From assembly GCA_002803225.1 (NCBI GenBank), contig NXFV01001213.1:62001-126000 (forward strand): a DNA stretch of 64,000 nt. The letters run 5' to 3'. Every line of letters starts with the position of its first letter. The first letter of the stretch is position 1. The DNA comes from Gamarada debralockiae (lineage: Eukaryota > Ascomycota > Leotiomycetes > Helotiales > Hyphodiscaceae). Below the pieces are notes generated by a model. The model had not been told where the DNA came from. It saw nothing but the letters and a program-made list of their open reading frames with translations, and did not search any database. Of this stretch, positions 33,668 through 45,473 are shown piece after piece. Made by a program: the position numbers and the translations under genes.

Positions 33668-35680
33668 TTACTCTAGGACAACCTTCCACTCGCCTTCGAT
33701 TGGTTCATCTCCAACTTCAGTACACTTCAAAAAATCCGATGTGCCAAGCTCACGCCAGCTGTTCTTTAATCCTGCAGCCCTGGCTTGAATTGCCACAATG
33801 AGCCATCCATCCATCATGTCATGTAGATAACACTCGCCAATAAAAAGATAATTGCCATTTGCCAATGGCCTCAGCACATACGGAACTCTTCCTCCATATA
33901 AAAGAGAGACTATGTCACCCACGTCCGTTTCTTCTGGCCCTATCCCAAAAAGACTTTGTTGGCCACAAATGAAAAACTTCTTGCGAAGATTGAAATGGTA
34001 AATGAATAAAACCATTTCTGATAACTTCTCCTCTTGAGTACTATGTGCTGCCCAAAACCTTGGATAAAACGTGTTTTTGAATAATGTGGACAATCTTGTA
34101 TTCCCCAGGTTTGGCATAAGATCCCCAAATATGGTTCCCCAAAACTCAGATTCTACGTCTTTGCCGCTCTTTCTGTAGATTCCATCTAGGTGAAATGATT
34201 TGGCTAGGACTAGCCATTGTTCTAAAAGCTCCATAATGTCGGCTGTTCTGTCCAAGGGTGTTGCCGTCTGTTTCACTTGGTACTGTCCGAGCCCACGAAG
34301 GACTAAATATTGCTTATCCGGGACATCATATTCGATTGTAGCTTTTGAGTTGATGGTTGCTGCATAAGGCCAATCTGCCTGGGAATAGCCAAATGATCCG
34401 TACTTGCCATTGATTATTCCACAAGCTTGTCCTAATACTCCTACACTTATCCTCCAATCCGGGACCCAAGATGGAAGATCATTTTTCTCCCAAGTCTTGT
34501 AGTTTGCAAAGCACAAAATTGCTAGGTCACCTTCAGAGGCAATGATTCGCCTTGCAACTGTAGTATATGTCTCCTCAAGTGACATATTGTAGTCCACAGA
34601 TAAATCAATTGAAGATCTGTTGCTGGCGATGTTAAGGAGAGCAAACACTTTATCCCTTGGATCAGTTGCTTTGCTTCCTCGTGTTATGGCTAGTAGATAA
34701 TCGAGAGTCAAAATTTTCCGCAGTTCCTGATCAAGGGACGCTGTTTCTGGTCTCGACACCTGCCGCAAAATAGCTAGAATATAGGATATTTGAGCAGCCA
34801 AGGTGATACTTTGGGTTTTACTGCAACCGCGGTGACACCAGGAAAAGAATTGTCGTAAGTTGAATGCAGCCGCTGAGAGAACAGCCCAGGGAATTCGACG
34901 GCTCCCACAGATGACAGAGGCACGTTTTGCGCTGACCACCTCTTGGATGATCCACACACGCTTGAACCATGTGCGATGGAAGATATTCTCTATACCATCC
35001 CAGACTTGAGCTTGAACGTCAGAGTTGGAAAGTCCATCAAGATAATCAAGGCATTTTCTGGCTGTCGAGAGGTATTGATCGCCTGCAGGACTTGGGCCAA
35101 CAAGCCTTTGACCTAGAGCGCGAAGGATCAGGAAAGCATTTGCAGTGTACCGATCCTCCAGTCCTATCCAAATTAAGACATTCCTTGCGGACCGATATAT
35201 TTGGTCCATAATCTGAACTTGCTGGTTTCGCTCGAGTATGTTGCCTTGATCAATGCAGATTGCATCAATCCATAAAGTTTTGACCTTCTTTTTTTTGCGA
35301 ATACAAAGAAGTGCCGCAAAGAGATTGGGAGTCACAAGCAGGATGGCTCCGTCGCATATAATAGGCACTAAGGTGGCGCTTTCTCCCCAGACGTATGATA
35401 AGGCTTCAAATTTAATCGAGTCTTCAAGCTCAACTTGGCGAACTGTGCAGGAAGGAATTGTGTTCCACTCGCCCGGTGATAAGTCGATGACTCGGATTGA
35501 ATTCCATTCTTTGAGTGGGGTATACGCATACGACTGTAATTTAGATACCTGGTATTCTATAGCTTGTGCTTGGAAATGCATCCACATTGAGAGTACTACT
35601 TCCATGGTCGACCGCATGTAAATGAGAAGCGAGAAGAGGTGAAAACTAGCGTTGTCTCGCAAGAACAGGCTGCTATGCAT
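33668..35680 (-). CDS. HET-domain (heterokaryon incompatibility) protein
   Basis: A single exon of about 670 aa from the first ATG (35680). The open frame extends slightly further without an ATG, and in-frame Met codons at about residues 22, 26 and 32 are alternative starts. The HET domain covers about residues 80-240 with its three signature blocks: EALSYVWGES, LWIDAICIDQGN followed by ARNVLIWIG, and TWFKRVWIIQEVVSAKRASV. The C-terminal two thirds lack a recognised domain (SWVPDWRISVGVL, DIVSLLYGGRVPYVLRPL are typical HET-family C-terminal blocks). HET domains trigger programmed cell death after non-self fusion, usually downstream of a recognition partner. The gene is enclosed by the two direct repeats, suggesting it was duplicated or moved as a unit. 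Confidence 0.9.
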   Translation of the reverse strand: MHSSLFLRDNASFHLFSLLIYMRSTMEVVLSMWMHFQAQAIEYQVSKLQSYAYTPLKEWNSIRVIDLSPGEWNTIPSCTVRQVELEDSIKFEALSYVWGESATLVPIICDGAILLVTPNLFAALLCIRKKKKVKTLWIDAICIDQGNILERNQQVQIMDQIYRSARNVLIWIGLEDRYTANAFLILRALGQRLVGPSPAGDQYLSTARKCLDYLDGLSNSDVQAQVWDGIENIFHRTWFKRVWIIQEVVSAKRASVICGSRRIPWAVLSAAAFNLRQFFSWCHRGCSKTQSITLAAQISYILAILRQVSRPETASLDQELRKILTLDYLLAITRGSKATDPRDKVFALLNIASNRSSIDLSVDYNMSLEETYTTVARRIIASEGDLAILCFANYKTWEKNDLPSWVPDWRISVGVLGQACGIINGKYGSFGYSQADWPYAATINSKATIEYDVPDKQYLVLRGLGQYQVKQTATPLDRTADIMELLEQWLVLAKSFHLDGIYRKSGKDVESEFWGTIFGDLMPNLGNTRLSTLFKNTFYPRFWAAHSTQEEKLSEMVLFIYHFNLRKKFFICGQQSLFGIGPEETDVGDIVSLLYGGRVPYVLRPLANGNYLFIGECYLHDMMDGWLIVAIQARAAGLKNSWRELGTSDFLKCTEVGDEPIEGEWKVVLE

Positions 35681-35919
35681 TTGTAGTAATTTTCCGTTCC
35701 TATAGTTCAAGTCTGTGGTGATGAGGCATATTACTAGGCTAACATCAGTCAGGCCAGGATAATACTGATTTTGTAATGTACCTGCGGTTAAGGCATGCTG
35801 TGCTGCCTCTTGCGATAAGGCGCCCTTCTGTACACAGCGAAACAGCCCCTCGTTGAGCCTAGCCGCTACTGAACGATCTCTGTGCCCGTGCGGCGGCCCC
35901 CTACCAAGGCCGAAATGAG

Positions 35920-36240
35920 TTCCACTTTATAGTGCGTAGGCTGATTCAGAGCGTGCTCGGCATGCTCAGCCCCCGCCCAGGATGGCTCAGGCTCTGCTCA
36001 CCCTCTGCTCAGGTTAAAGCGGCCGCTGCTCACGTCGGGAGACTAAAACGGAACCAGCGAATATGAGATTAGAGTCTGACTTTCCTGGTAGTCTGACACA
36101 ACATATTTTTTCTTTCTCCCAAAGTCGGTAAGTAAGCCTGGCCGCTTCAACTCAGGCGCTAATCGCACTCGACTCACCCGCGGCTCACCCAGCTCGCCTG
36201 ATCAGCCTGAGCTCTCCCCTCCCGAGCAGTACCTATTACT
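35920..36240. repeat. direct repeat copy B flanking the HET gene
   Basis: Partner of copy A (32780-33110); see there. The copies differ by many substitutions, mainly transitions, and small gaps, so the duplication is not recent. Confidence 0.75.
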
Positions 36241-37289
36241 TACTTACGTCTTTGGTGTTCCGATAACTTTAACCAATAAGGCTTGATGCTAGCCTAGCGC
36301 CGCATCACAAAATTTTGTCTAGTTTTGGCGATTATCCCAGGAAGCCTTAATAGGCTCCTAAGGATCCCAAACTGGACCCTGACGAAAATGAATTGACGTT
36401 ATGCTATGAATTATTACCTACGGCGATAGTCTACGGATGTCCTATTCAAGGAGTGGAATTTGCTATTGTTTACTATAAATCCTCTCCCCGTTAATATTTC
36501 TCTACTTTAACCGAAGTACTAAGCTACCGAAATACATTCTCTTTCACCCCTCTCTTCAATCCAGCTGCCTTACCGTCTTAATGTTCAACACCAGCGCCGC
36601 CTCCTTCTCCCGAGAAAACCTTCCAGCTTGAGTCTTACTTCTCCATCTATTTCGAGCATGGTTTCCTTTTGACTTGGACTCCTGGAGGCTCAAGGGTTTT
36701 GCTCTCTCCGTCGGCTTGGGCACCTATTTCTTCCATACCAGACTCCGCGACAGCAGGCTCCTCATCGAAGCTTGGCTAAGTCTATAAAATGAGTTAGCAA
36801 TGCTCCAGAAGGAGTGTGAAAGTGTGAGATCAACCTCTTGACTTCGGTCTCCTTGTCCCGTGATCTTGGTCGCGAATCTTGCTGCGAAGCTCTTTCCAAA
36901 GACCACCCCTTTGGCTGACGGCTGCCCGCGGCGAGAGCGGAATCATAGCTCAGAGTGTGTGGTGAAATTTATATATTTAAATTTTGTTGTTGTTCGATAA
37001 CGAAGAAGAGACCTTTCGACCGTCAGATAAAGTCAAAAATGATTACATCATGAAGTTGGTCCGACTCTCCTTTTCTTAAGCGAGTTCAACACCAAAGCAA
37101 TCAACAAAAATAAAACACTAAAACAAAATTAAATGCAATTTTTGAATTTAGGCTGAAGGAAATAGCAAAACATGACCTCCACTCGTGTAGAGTAAAGCCA
37201 CTGTCTCCGAAATGACAAGTTTCTTTTCGCGGTTGGCGTGCGTATACGGGTGGGTGAACTTCTCCTGACGAGCAGGACCTCATTCCAGC
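36241..37289. other. intergenic, nothing recognised
   Basis: Short frames only (60-77 aa). Nothing supports a gene. Confidence 0.35.
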
Positions 37290-37820
37290 CACCTTATTCC
37301 AACTGTCGATTAATTTGCGAAGACTGATGATCAAGCCTTCGAACTTTGCTTATCATGAGTTTCCCGTCTTAACTTCATAGTCAGTGTCAATCGTGCTTGA
37401 TATGCAGCAAATCAGGCCCAAAATCTCCGATAGGAAGTTCTGAATACATCATGCCGTTCGTGCTCACAATCGCAGCGCCTTGTCGCGAAGAATTGATTGC
37501 CTGGCTTAAAGACTAAAGGCAATATACACTTTGGAACTTTTCGGTATTCAAGAGGAGGGATTTGAGGCTTTCGATATATCGTAGGATGAGTTCTGACCGC
37601 CTAGCATCGTTAGGTTCAACCAGTCTGCCTTCTCCTTTAGCGTTCAAGGCCCCTACAGCATTTCCCCAAATAAGCAGGCGAGTACTTTCACGGTCCAATT
37701 TCACAAGCAATATCTCGAGGTCCTCTTTGGGTGCTTCTCCGGCTTTGAAATAGTTGAAGCACCTTATGCATGTGCTGAAGAGGCTGGCAAGCGCACTAAC
37801 GCTGATCGTAAAATAGTCTC
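37290..37820 (-). pseudogene. relic of a HeLo (prion-inhibition and propagation) domain gene
   Basis: The minus strand reads FTISVSALASLFSTCIRCFN, YFKAGEAPKEDLEILLVKLD and RESTRLLIWGNAVGALNAKG, then an ESLKSLLLNTEKFQS block and a stop at 37513. This is the opening of a fungal HeLo domain (membrane-acting cell-death domain of HET-S type). About 170 bp further, KFEGLIISLRKLIDSWNKV (37350-37291) matches the usual end of such domains and is preceded by two adjacent stops. No ATG precedes the first block in frame. No NACHT or prion-forming segment is recognisable nearby. The gene is thus a truncated relic. Confidence 0.6.
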
Positions 37821-38429
37821 CCTAGGAACAACCATCTTGAAATTGCGGGAAGGCCAGCGTTTGCAGAAAGTAATCCAACAGGATGGATTGCCGATTGTTT
37901 GAGAGCGAGTCGTAGTCTGGAAACTTGTTGTATGGTGAGGTGGGGGAGCTTCGAGCTTTTCGAGCTCTTGTTCAACCTCCACGCTAGGCAGGCCACCCTG
38001 CATGTGGCTTACGTCTCTTGCATTGTGAAACAGCAGGCTACCAATGAATAGATGCCAGTGAGCAGCTTCGTTGTATGGGCTTCTCGAGGCTGGCCAAAGG
38101 CGGATTGATGATGATGCTATGCAAGGAGCTAGGGGCTGGCGAATTGTGTAAAAGTGTGGTGCAACAGGGGCCGGAGGAAATTATAAGCACCAGCCTTGTC
38201 CTTTTGACATTGGGAAATGATTTTGAAGCCCCGAGGTGAGCAACGATAATAGACAGGCGTTTTTGAAGGCGGAATTCCAAACGAAGCATGTAATAAGAAA
38301 GGAAGAGCTACCAGAAAACTGCTGTCATTAGCAGGCTTGCCTCTTACATTGACAGAAGTAGCATCTGATCTCCTATTTCTAGTCCCCGAATGCTGAAGCA
38401 AATGCTTGTAGATTCTATCACAAGATATG
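37821..38429. other. intergenic, nothing recognised
   Basis: Several overlapping frames occur (79-120 aa) but none reads as a conserved domain. It may include decayed 3' sequence of the gene ending at 38430. Confidence 0.3.
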
Positions 38430-39733
38430 TCATACGTCACAGACCTGCTCAGGGTAAACATCCAATATCCTCCAATCTTCCAGCTTGCCAAGGTCCCACA
38501 TCACGTACGCCCATTTCCTTAAAGGCTGCTTGTATTCTTGGAAGTACAGTACGTCCACCTTGTGATTTGTTGACCATGGCCAGGCGGCATTTGGGCCATC
38601 GACGAGACTATCATCTTCAAAAAGAAGCTCTTGCCCATCTTCGGCAGCAGTGTACATATCGGTCTGATGCACCCAGACGTACGGATCCTCTTCCAAAGCT
38701 TCTGTTAGGAACGCGCGGTCACAACAGATATTGTCTTCAAGAATAGAAGCCTTCTGCGCAGTAGAAGATGCGTTGAGCAATCGGCACAGGAACAGGAGAC
38801 CGAGGGACATGAGATATCCTGTGTTTTGTACTTGCCAATATTCTGTAGAAGAGGTTAGGTAATTCACATTCGTGAGAGATAAAAGGAGCACCAACCATCA
38901 TTTAGATCTTTGTTAGGACAAAGTTTGGAAAGTTTAGAGGAGCTCTCCCGGAGGATCTCTGTATGACGTCTGATGATGTAGTCACGCACGCAAGCCAACT
39001 CCTCGACCTCCCAAACTTTGAAGATAGAGAGAAAAAGCAAGCTTTGATCCATCGAATCAAAGCACCGTCGAGATTTCGGCGGGATTTGTATACCACGAGG
39101 CTCAGTGAACAAAGCTCGGAACAGCTCGAAACGGTAGAGAGCTCGGTAGATGCGACGTTTCTCGTTGGGGGAGAGATCTCCGTGAGATTGGGTTCTTTCT
39201 CCCGTTACTGGATGAACAGATAGTGTCGTTTCGCAGAAATCAAAGGTTATTTCAGCGACCACAGATTGGAGGCGTGACAAAGATTCGAGGGTCCGGATAT
39301 CCAGAGAGTCGCACGTGGCTGGCAAAGATGAACCTCATTCCGCTTTATACTGTGAAATGAAAAATTTCACACTATCCTTGCGCCCACCGGATTCATCGAA
39401 CCCAATTTGAGAAGCTTTGTAGACCGCCAGAGCATCGGGAAGAACCTCTGTTCCAATATCGCGGAGCAATACTGCTGAGAGTATGACCTTCCGCTCATCC
39501 AGGTAGACTGTGTGATACAGTGGCGACGATCGAACTAGCGTTTGCAGAGCAGGAATGTTCGGTGCAGACTGAAGAATCGATGTCTTGAGTTCGGCGGGCA
39601 AACCATCAAGACTGGCATTCCTTGGGGTCGCAGCGGTCGATTGGGGCTCGGTGGGTTTGAAGCCCGCGCTAGTATCTGCCGTTTCGGTCATTCCATCTTC
39701 AGAAATCTCCAGATGACTGATTGCACTCTCCAT
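38430..39733 (-). pseudogene. uncharacterised fungal protein (F-box-like N-terminus) with an in-frame TGA
   Basis: From an ATG at 39733 the frame reads LDGLPAELKTSILQSAPNIP, an F-box-like opening, then a stretch ending KFFISQYKAE and a TGA at 39335-39337. The same frame goes straight on with GSSLPATCDSL, VAEITFDFCETTLSVHP and KRRIYRALYRFELFRALF, which look like one protein. A 53-nt intron (38843-38895, with CTAAC branch) then leads to YWQVQNTGYLMSL and LRKWAYVMWDLGKLEDW. The TGA most likely replaces a sense codon, for example CGA by a C-to-T change. A 54-nt intron removing it has a poor donor and no branch site. The last reading frame ends abruptly at 38430, and the usual end of such proteins is not found. 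Function unknown. Confidence 0.5.
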
Positions 39734-39781
39734 CTTGATGGTTATTTGGTTGAATGAGATCTCCGTATGGCATAAGATCAT

Positions 39782-41286
39782 GAAGTTGTAGTTGATGACT
39801 GCAGAAATGAAACGTAAAAGGGAATGAAGTGATCAAGGTGCCTGAGCTGCGTAGTGCCCCCGTCCGGGCTAAATAGGCGCGCGCTTATGATCTAGCAGGC
39901 TTGACCATTGAAACACGACGGCTTCGGAACGGGAGTGGGATTGTTTAGCTTTTCTTTGCGGAGGTAGGTGCGACAGTTACTGCTGGGAAGAGTAACGAGG
40001 ATGTCGTCACAGCTCTTGTTGTCCGGTCAACAGGTGCTTCGGGGTCAAGCGTTTGCTGTAAGAAACATGAAGTGGCTCAAACAAGAGATTACTTAAGACG
40101 TAATTGTATATGTTGACACTGCAATCGAGGTTGCTGGAGTGTGATGTAGGTCTACTCCTATAGTGGGAAATGTTTACACATTTGGATCTTTGGACATGGG
40201 TGCACTCACAGTTGTGGTTGAGGCATCCGGAGGTGTAGATGTAGCAGTCTATCAATGTCAGAAAAGAACCCATTAGCCCATGCCGAGAGGGGCTTCGTAC
40301 AGCTTTGTTTGTAATAGCAGTCGGCGTAAACGTCGAGGCCCAAGTCATTCAGCCTTCCTTCTGGTGGAAGTTGATCTTTCGAACTTATCGTTATGATAGC
40401 CCAAACTACAGGAGTGAACGTTGACGTCTGAGATACTATTAGCTAATGTGTACACGATGCTTCGCTTTGACATACCGCTGTATTAGAGGCGGTTATAAGT
40501 GGGATTGATAGCAGACTGCTACAATAACTTGTTGCAGATGGACTAACGGATTTATGTCGCAGCAGTGAAAGAACATAGTTGATTAAGAGGCGCCCGAAGG
40601 AATTCCCAACGGCAGTAGCATTCGCAACACACACGAAATAGAAACGAACGCGGAGAGGAGCAATATACGTGCCATAATTTTGAAGATAATTGGATAATTA
40701 AGTGAAAGAGGAAAACGACGGAAGTTCTTGGTATTAAATGTATAGCGTTGTACACTCATACGATTTCCCTTCTGAAATCCGCAACTGAGGGTAGCCAGTC
40801 ACGAAATACCGAACCCTTCGTTCTCGTCTCCATATTAGTATCATGAAATCTGTGTTCGAATATCATCAACATAAACTTATCAGATGCAATCCAAGCAATT
40901 GAAGGACGAGCGCGCCTAAACAGCAGCTGAATGGCGGAGTTGAAGTTCGGTCAGCACCGATGGTGAACCTGCTTCAATATAGAGCGTTACAGCCAAAAGC
41001 CCTATTCTTGGGTCGTACCCGCTTAAAGAGCCAATCTGCCACTGAACATGATGGATTTAGCCTGTAACTGACGGTAGCATTTTCTGGATTTAGGTCAGAG
41101 CTGCAGAAGAGTATTCAATGTGCGGGAGAATACGAAGAAAAGAAATGTACCAAAATCTAGGCCACCACGCGTATGGTTTGGTAACTTTTTCCGAGCGATT
41201 CGCAGCGCAATACAAACGCGATGTATGTCCTCTCACAGTGGACGATTGAGTGGAGGTGTAAATTGAGATACAAGACAGCTCCCATC
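39782..41286. other. intergenic, no supportable gene
   Basis: On the minus strand at 40680 an ATG opens a short signal-peptide-like segment (ARILLLSAFVSISCVL) and Ser/Thr-rich pieces follow in other frames down to about 40150. This could be a decayed secreted-protein gene, but I cannot join it. Confidence 0.3.
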
Positions 41287-43864
41287 TTACTGCTGCATGA
41301 ACTCGCCCATGATCTCCTGCCAGTCTCCTACGAAGTAGCAATCATCCAAGTAATCGAACTTTTCACCACTCAAGATGTCTTCCATACCAGTCAAACCCGT
41401 CGCCTCTTCATGCTGCTTTTTCTCCATTTCCGCTGCAATTTTAGTCTCGTACCATCCTTTGACTCTTCCCATAGCTAGAGAACACCCCGTGGGCAAGGAT
41501 CGCTTCGCAGGGGGTCGCTGAGAATCGATTTGGGCACCTACTTTCTCAAATTGGGCCATGAAATGCTCGAGGTTTTGAAGAAAATTGCCGGTTGTTCGAA
41601 CGTGCGCGAGATCCCAGCCTGGAACATCAAGGAAGCAGAGCTTAAAAACGGTTGAAAAGACATGTCCAAGCTGGGCGAGGGAGATCATGGACATTCCGTA
41701 ATATGTAGAAAGAGGCAGAGCCAGGAAGATATCGAGTAATGACTTGGCCGACATCAAGCAAGCGTATAGCATATCAAGACGTTGTGCATTGAGATTCGTT
41801 GGAAATAGTGATCGGTGAAGGCTCGATTCGTAGATGAAAATTTGGGCGCTATGATAACTCCTGCGAGCTAGCGCTGCGATAGTCGAAAGGATCAGCTGCG
41901 ATTTAGGTGGTGGATAAAATTGGATGTACTCACTGTGCTGTTGAAGGCTTGGTGGCAATGCCATAAAGAAGTTCTCTAAGTCTGCCCTGACTGCTTTTGC
42001 ATGCATCGGCAGAGGAGCTTTGATATCGTCTGATCCAAGCCCACCATTCAAGAAATTTCGGCTCACGAGCCCGATGAGGCACAGAGATCTGGCAGCGAAA
42101 ACGAGAAGGAGATCGGATTCAAATTCTGCGGCTTCGATGAGTGACTGACAGGTATAGTCAAGGTAGGACGTATGCTCCAGGCTCTCTATCCTTTTCATGC
42201 AAAAGGCCACGCTGTTATTAGTCAGTGGACAGCGGACAAGAAAACTGCAGCAGGAGTGACTTGCGTGGAAGTTAAGATGAAGCAAGAGAGAAATGCTCTT
42301 CGTTCCTCGGAGGAACGTCTTAGTTCTTTTGCTTTGTCGACTGTGAGTCTGAATGTGTCTGCCACCATGTCTGGCCCTTCATTCTCCCGTAGAGGCTTAT
42401 TCAAACCAAGGTCGAACAATACGGCAAGAGCGAGTTGCATCACTGCCACTGATTGACATTGTGGATTTGAAGGCGAATAGTAGTACTGCCTGGGAAGAGT
42501 TAGGGCCAACTGTCGCTATCGACGGTAGAATTAAGTGAAAATCAAAAGCGGAAAGCTTGGAGGGCATCACTAACCACATGTTGTAGATGATCAGACCTTC
42601 CAGCATATCCAAGCTCTTCTCAGACCGTACAAACAAAGCAGATGAGACCTCCATAATAATTTGTTTTGCCAGGGTCAATTGGTGGTTACGGTTTTCATGG
42701 CATGCCACCATGCTGATAGTAATAGCTAGCCACGGCCGCGTGGCCGTCAACTCTTGTGCACTAATGTTGGGCGGTATGATGATGAATGGGAAATCGGTCG
42801 CATAATATTCCCTATATACCTTCAAGAGATGGTCCGCATCGTTCACTTGGAGGTCAATTCTAGGTGCAGAAATGCTCTCTAGAATCGAGGCAGGTGTTGC
42901 CGATGAGCATGGAGTCAAAGCGACCGGATTCTGTCTACCACAGCCGAGCATGGGTAATTGGGTGTCCCCGGAGGACGGCTGATTCTTTCGAGGTGGGTCG
43001 ACGACCCACGAGAAGGTTGGTCGGTGATCTGCCCGTCGTATGTCATCATCCTGCGGAACCGGCTCAAGGGGAGCTTGCTTGTCAGGAGAGACACGGCTAG
43101 GTAGAATGGTTCCTTGGGTAGCAGAAAGCAAGGTAACAAGACTTTCGATTTTTTGCTCCAACTGAGCAGTGTTCCTATGACCAGTATTAGTACAGATGAT
43201 TTCAATGGCACCGTATTAATTGGGATATAGGATATCAATCGCTCAATCTATTTCAAGGAAGAGGATTTGGGACAGAGCTTCCAGTAGCCGCCTGGAGCCT
43301 TGAGCCTTCGCTCGACCTGAGAAGTGAAATGACTGTCCAGAGTAACTTGTAGCTATTCAAATCTTGTGTCGCCAGTCGTTGAGATAGGGTGAATGACTGA
43401 TAACATCTTATATCCCAATTAATGCGGCACAAAGAACCAGCCTTACTTTGCCGTGTTAGGCGACCTTCTCTTTCTAGTACTCTTCGGTGGAATGATGCAT
43501 TCTCTCTTCAAGCGAAAACACCTGCGGCATTGTCAGTCGAAGATCATGGGTCTGATGCTGGGAAAAAGAGAAGAGTAGTTCGACAGCTTCGCGGGTTTGG
43601 TTTCAATCGCTCAAACTATTTGAACAAATGAGAAGTCTTGAGCGATCGGCACCCTGGGCTGACGGAGAAGTCAGAGCAGTGAGGTTCCGGTGTTCAGTCG
43701 CTCAAAGGGTTTCAGCGGACAACGAATGCCTACCTCGCGCATTGATCACCTTGATGGACCGAGGCAACGCATTTGGCTTTGGCTTTCGAACAGTTCTGGC
43801 AGGCTCGCGAAGATGCGCCTGCGCTAGCCGTAGAAGCCACAGTAGAAGACTCCGGGGACTGCAT
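41287..43864 (-). CDS. Zn2Cys6 transcription factor
   Basis: Five exons on the minus strand: 43864-43734, 43521-43447, 43174-42575, 42489-42265 and 42211-41287. The sum is 1956 nt, 651 aa. The zinc cluster is split by a 212-nt intron: RACQNCSKAKAKC on exon 1 and QCARC/FRLKREC across the junction place the six Cys at about 22, 25, 32, 42, 45 and 52. A basic PKSTRKRR linker follows, then a short coiled coil (QLEQKIESLVTLL), as in the fungal binuclear-cluster layout. The middle-homology region is present (DFPFIIIPP, LEGLIIYNMW, AVMQLALAVLFDLGLN, RRAFLSCFILTST). The fourth intron (42212-42264) starts with GC, not GT, and has a perfect ACTAATAAC branch. The target pathway cannot be inferred from neighbours. 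Confidence 0.88.
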
Positions 43865-45469
43865 GACTGTACTACGTGCTGATGATTGTTACAATTCTGT
43901 GCCAAGGAGATGTCCTTCGGGAAGGAGCTTAAGGAAGGTCCGTACGACACTCGACGTTGATGGGTTTGTTTTGTACTGCTTTCCTCGCCGCAGGACGGAA
44001 GCGGAAACTCCGTTCTCCGTAGGCAGCGTCCTTTACCTTGATTTATCCTCCAGAGTCACGAACTTATGACGAATAACACGATAGAGGGCCATCATACGAT
44101 ATTCAAAGTCTGGAGGATACTCTCAGCCAGCGAGAGTTCATGGAGCAGACGATGTTGAAGGAAAGGTAGACGGAGATGACGAGATAGATTGAAGGCACGA
44201 CCGACTTTGAATTTCACGTGACAAGTGCCTTCGCCAAATTTTGCCAACCTCCCGAACCTTCTTTCATCTTATCCAGTCCTCACAGGGGATCGAGGTTCTC
44301 ATCTTCTTTTCCACTATCGATAGACCTAATGATTTGGGACCGGTGCCGCAGATTGAGAAAGTGATCGTTCAGCCGACCTGAACGTTCATATTGGTTGAGG
44401 CCGACAATTCCCGTCGTCAGGCAAGGATCCTTTGGGACTGAGGCCAGCCTTTGAAGACATTATTCCCTGCGTCTCTGAAGATATCCTCCATTTCTCCGCA
44501 CTCTCTACTGATATCTCCTCAACTAACATGAGGAGAAAGGAGATATTCCTCGGTGTATGTAAAGAAGTCAACAGTCCTTGCGCTATGTCAGTCTTGAATA
44601 ATTGTCATGACTGCTAGGTTGAGTAGATTTTGTCTTTGTTCCCTGTGCTCTTTGGATCTTGACAAGCAAAGGTTAAAAAGTAGGAATGTCGAAACTAAGG
44701 AGGCCAAGACGCCCTGCATGCGCGTGAAGAGGTGTCACAGCACCCAAGGTTCACCCGCAACCTAAGGAGACGAAGCCTTGGTGTTCTGAAGTGAGACTCG
44801 ATCTTTGGAATTTCACGGAGGTCATCCGTTGTTATTTTTGAGGTTTTACGAGTCCAGCGGGGTGTCAAACTCCTTTGTAGTTTGGCGGCACGAAACCCCG
44901 CCGAGAGCTGGGAAGTCCTTTCTTGGCTCACCAAAACCGCATGCAATCAGCATTCTTTTCCACCCTGAAATATTTTGACCTTCTCGCGAATGTGTTTCGA
45001 TCCACAAACCCCTTCAATCGCTGGAAAGGGGATGCGATAAACGCCCGCACCATAGTTGCCTACACGTGCAAAGTGGCCAAAATATTTCAATATCTGATTC
45101 TTTATTCTATATGTTTCGCCCGCTCCTTTCAGCGGAGAATTATTGGATCCTTCTACCTCCTTTCAAAGGAATTACTGTCTTGAACAACAAGCACAACATC
45201 GGGAGAATAATCTCGACGTCCACATGGCTTCTCCACCGCACACATTTTCTGATTCGCCTTCCATTTCTTCTCTCTCTATATATATTCCTCAGTTGCTCCC
45301 AAATGCAGTCACCATCATCAACCACTTCATTTTCTCTTTCCTCGTTCGCCGTAGCACAGTCTTTCGCTTCTTTGGCTTATGTCCAACAAGCACATTCGCT
45401 TCGACAGAATCAGATATTCATTGTTTTTCCAACTTACCAACCTTTACTTGCATTTCCAATCACCTCATT
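43865..45469. other. intergenic, no supportable gene
   Basis: Short frames only. The last part is pyrimidine-rich, like the promoter and leader of the pectate lyase pseudogene. Confidence 0.35.
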
Positions 45470-45473
45470 CAGG

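Noticed and set aside
43522..43733. Zinc cluster lacking its last two Cys
   Set aside because: The missing CFRLKREC part is found after a 212-nt intron, and the whole model closes in frame.
45066..45470. N-terminal extension of the pectate lyase frame upstream to 45066
   Set aside because: The frame is open but reads as translated leader; the signal peptide clearly begins near 45474.
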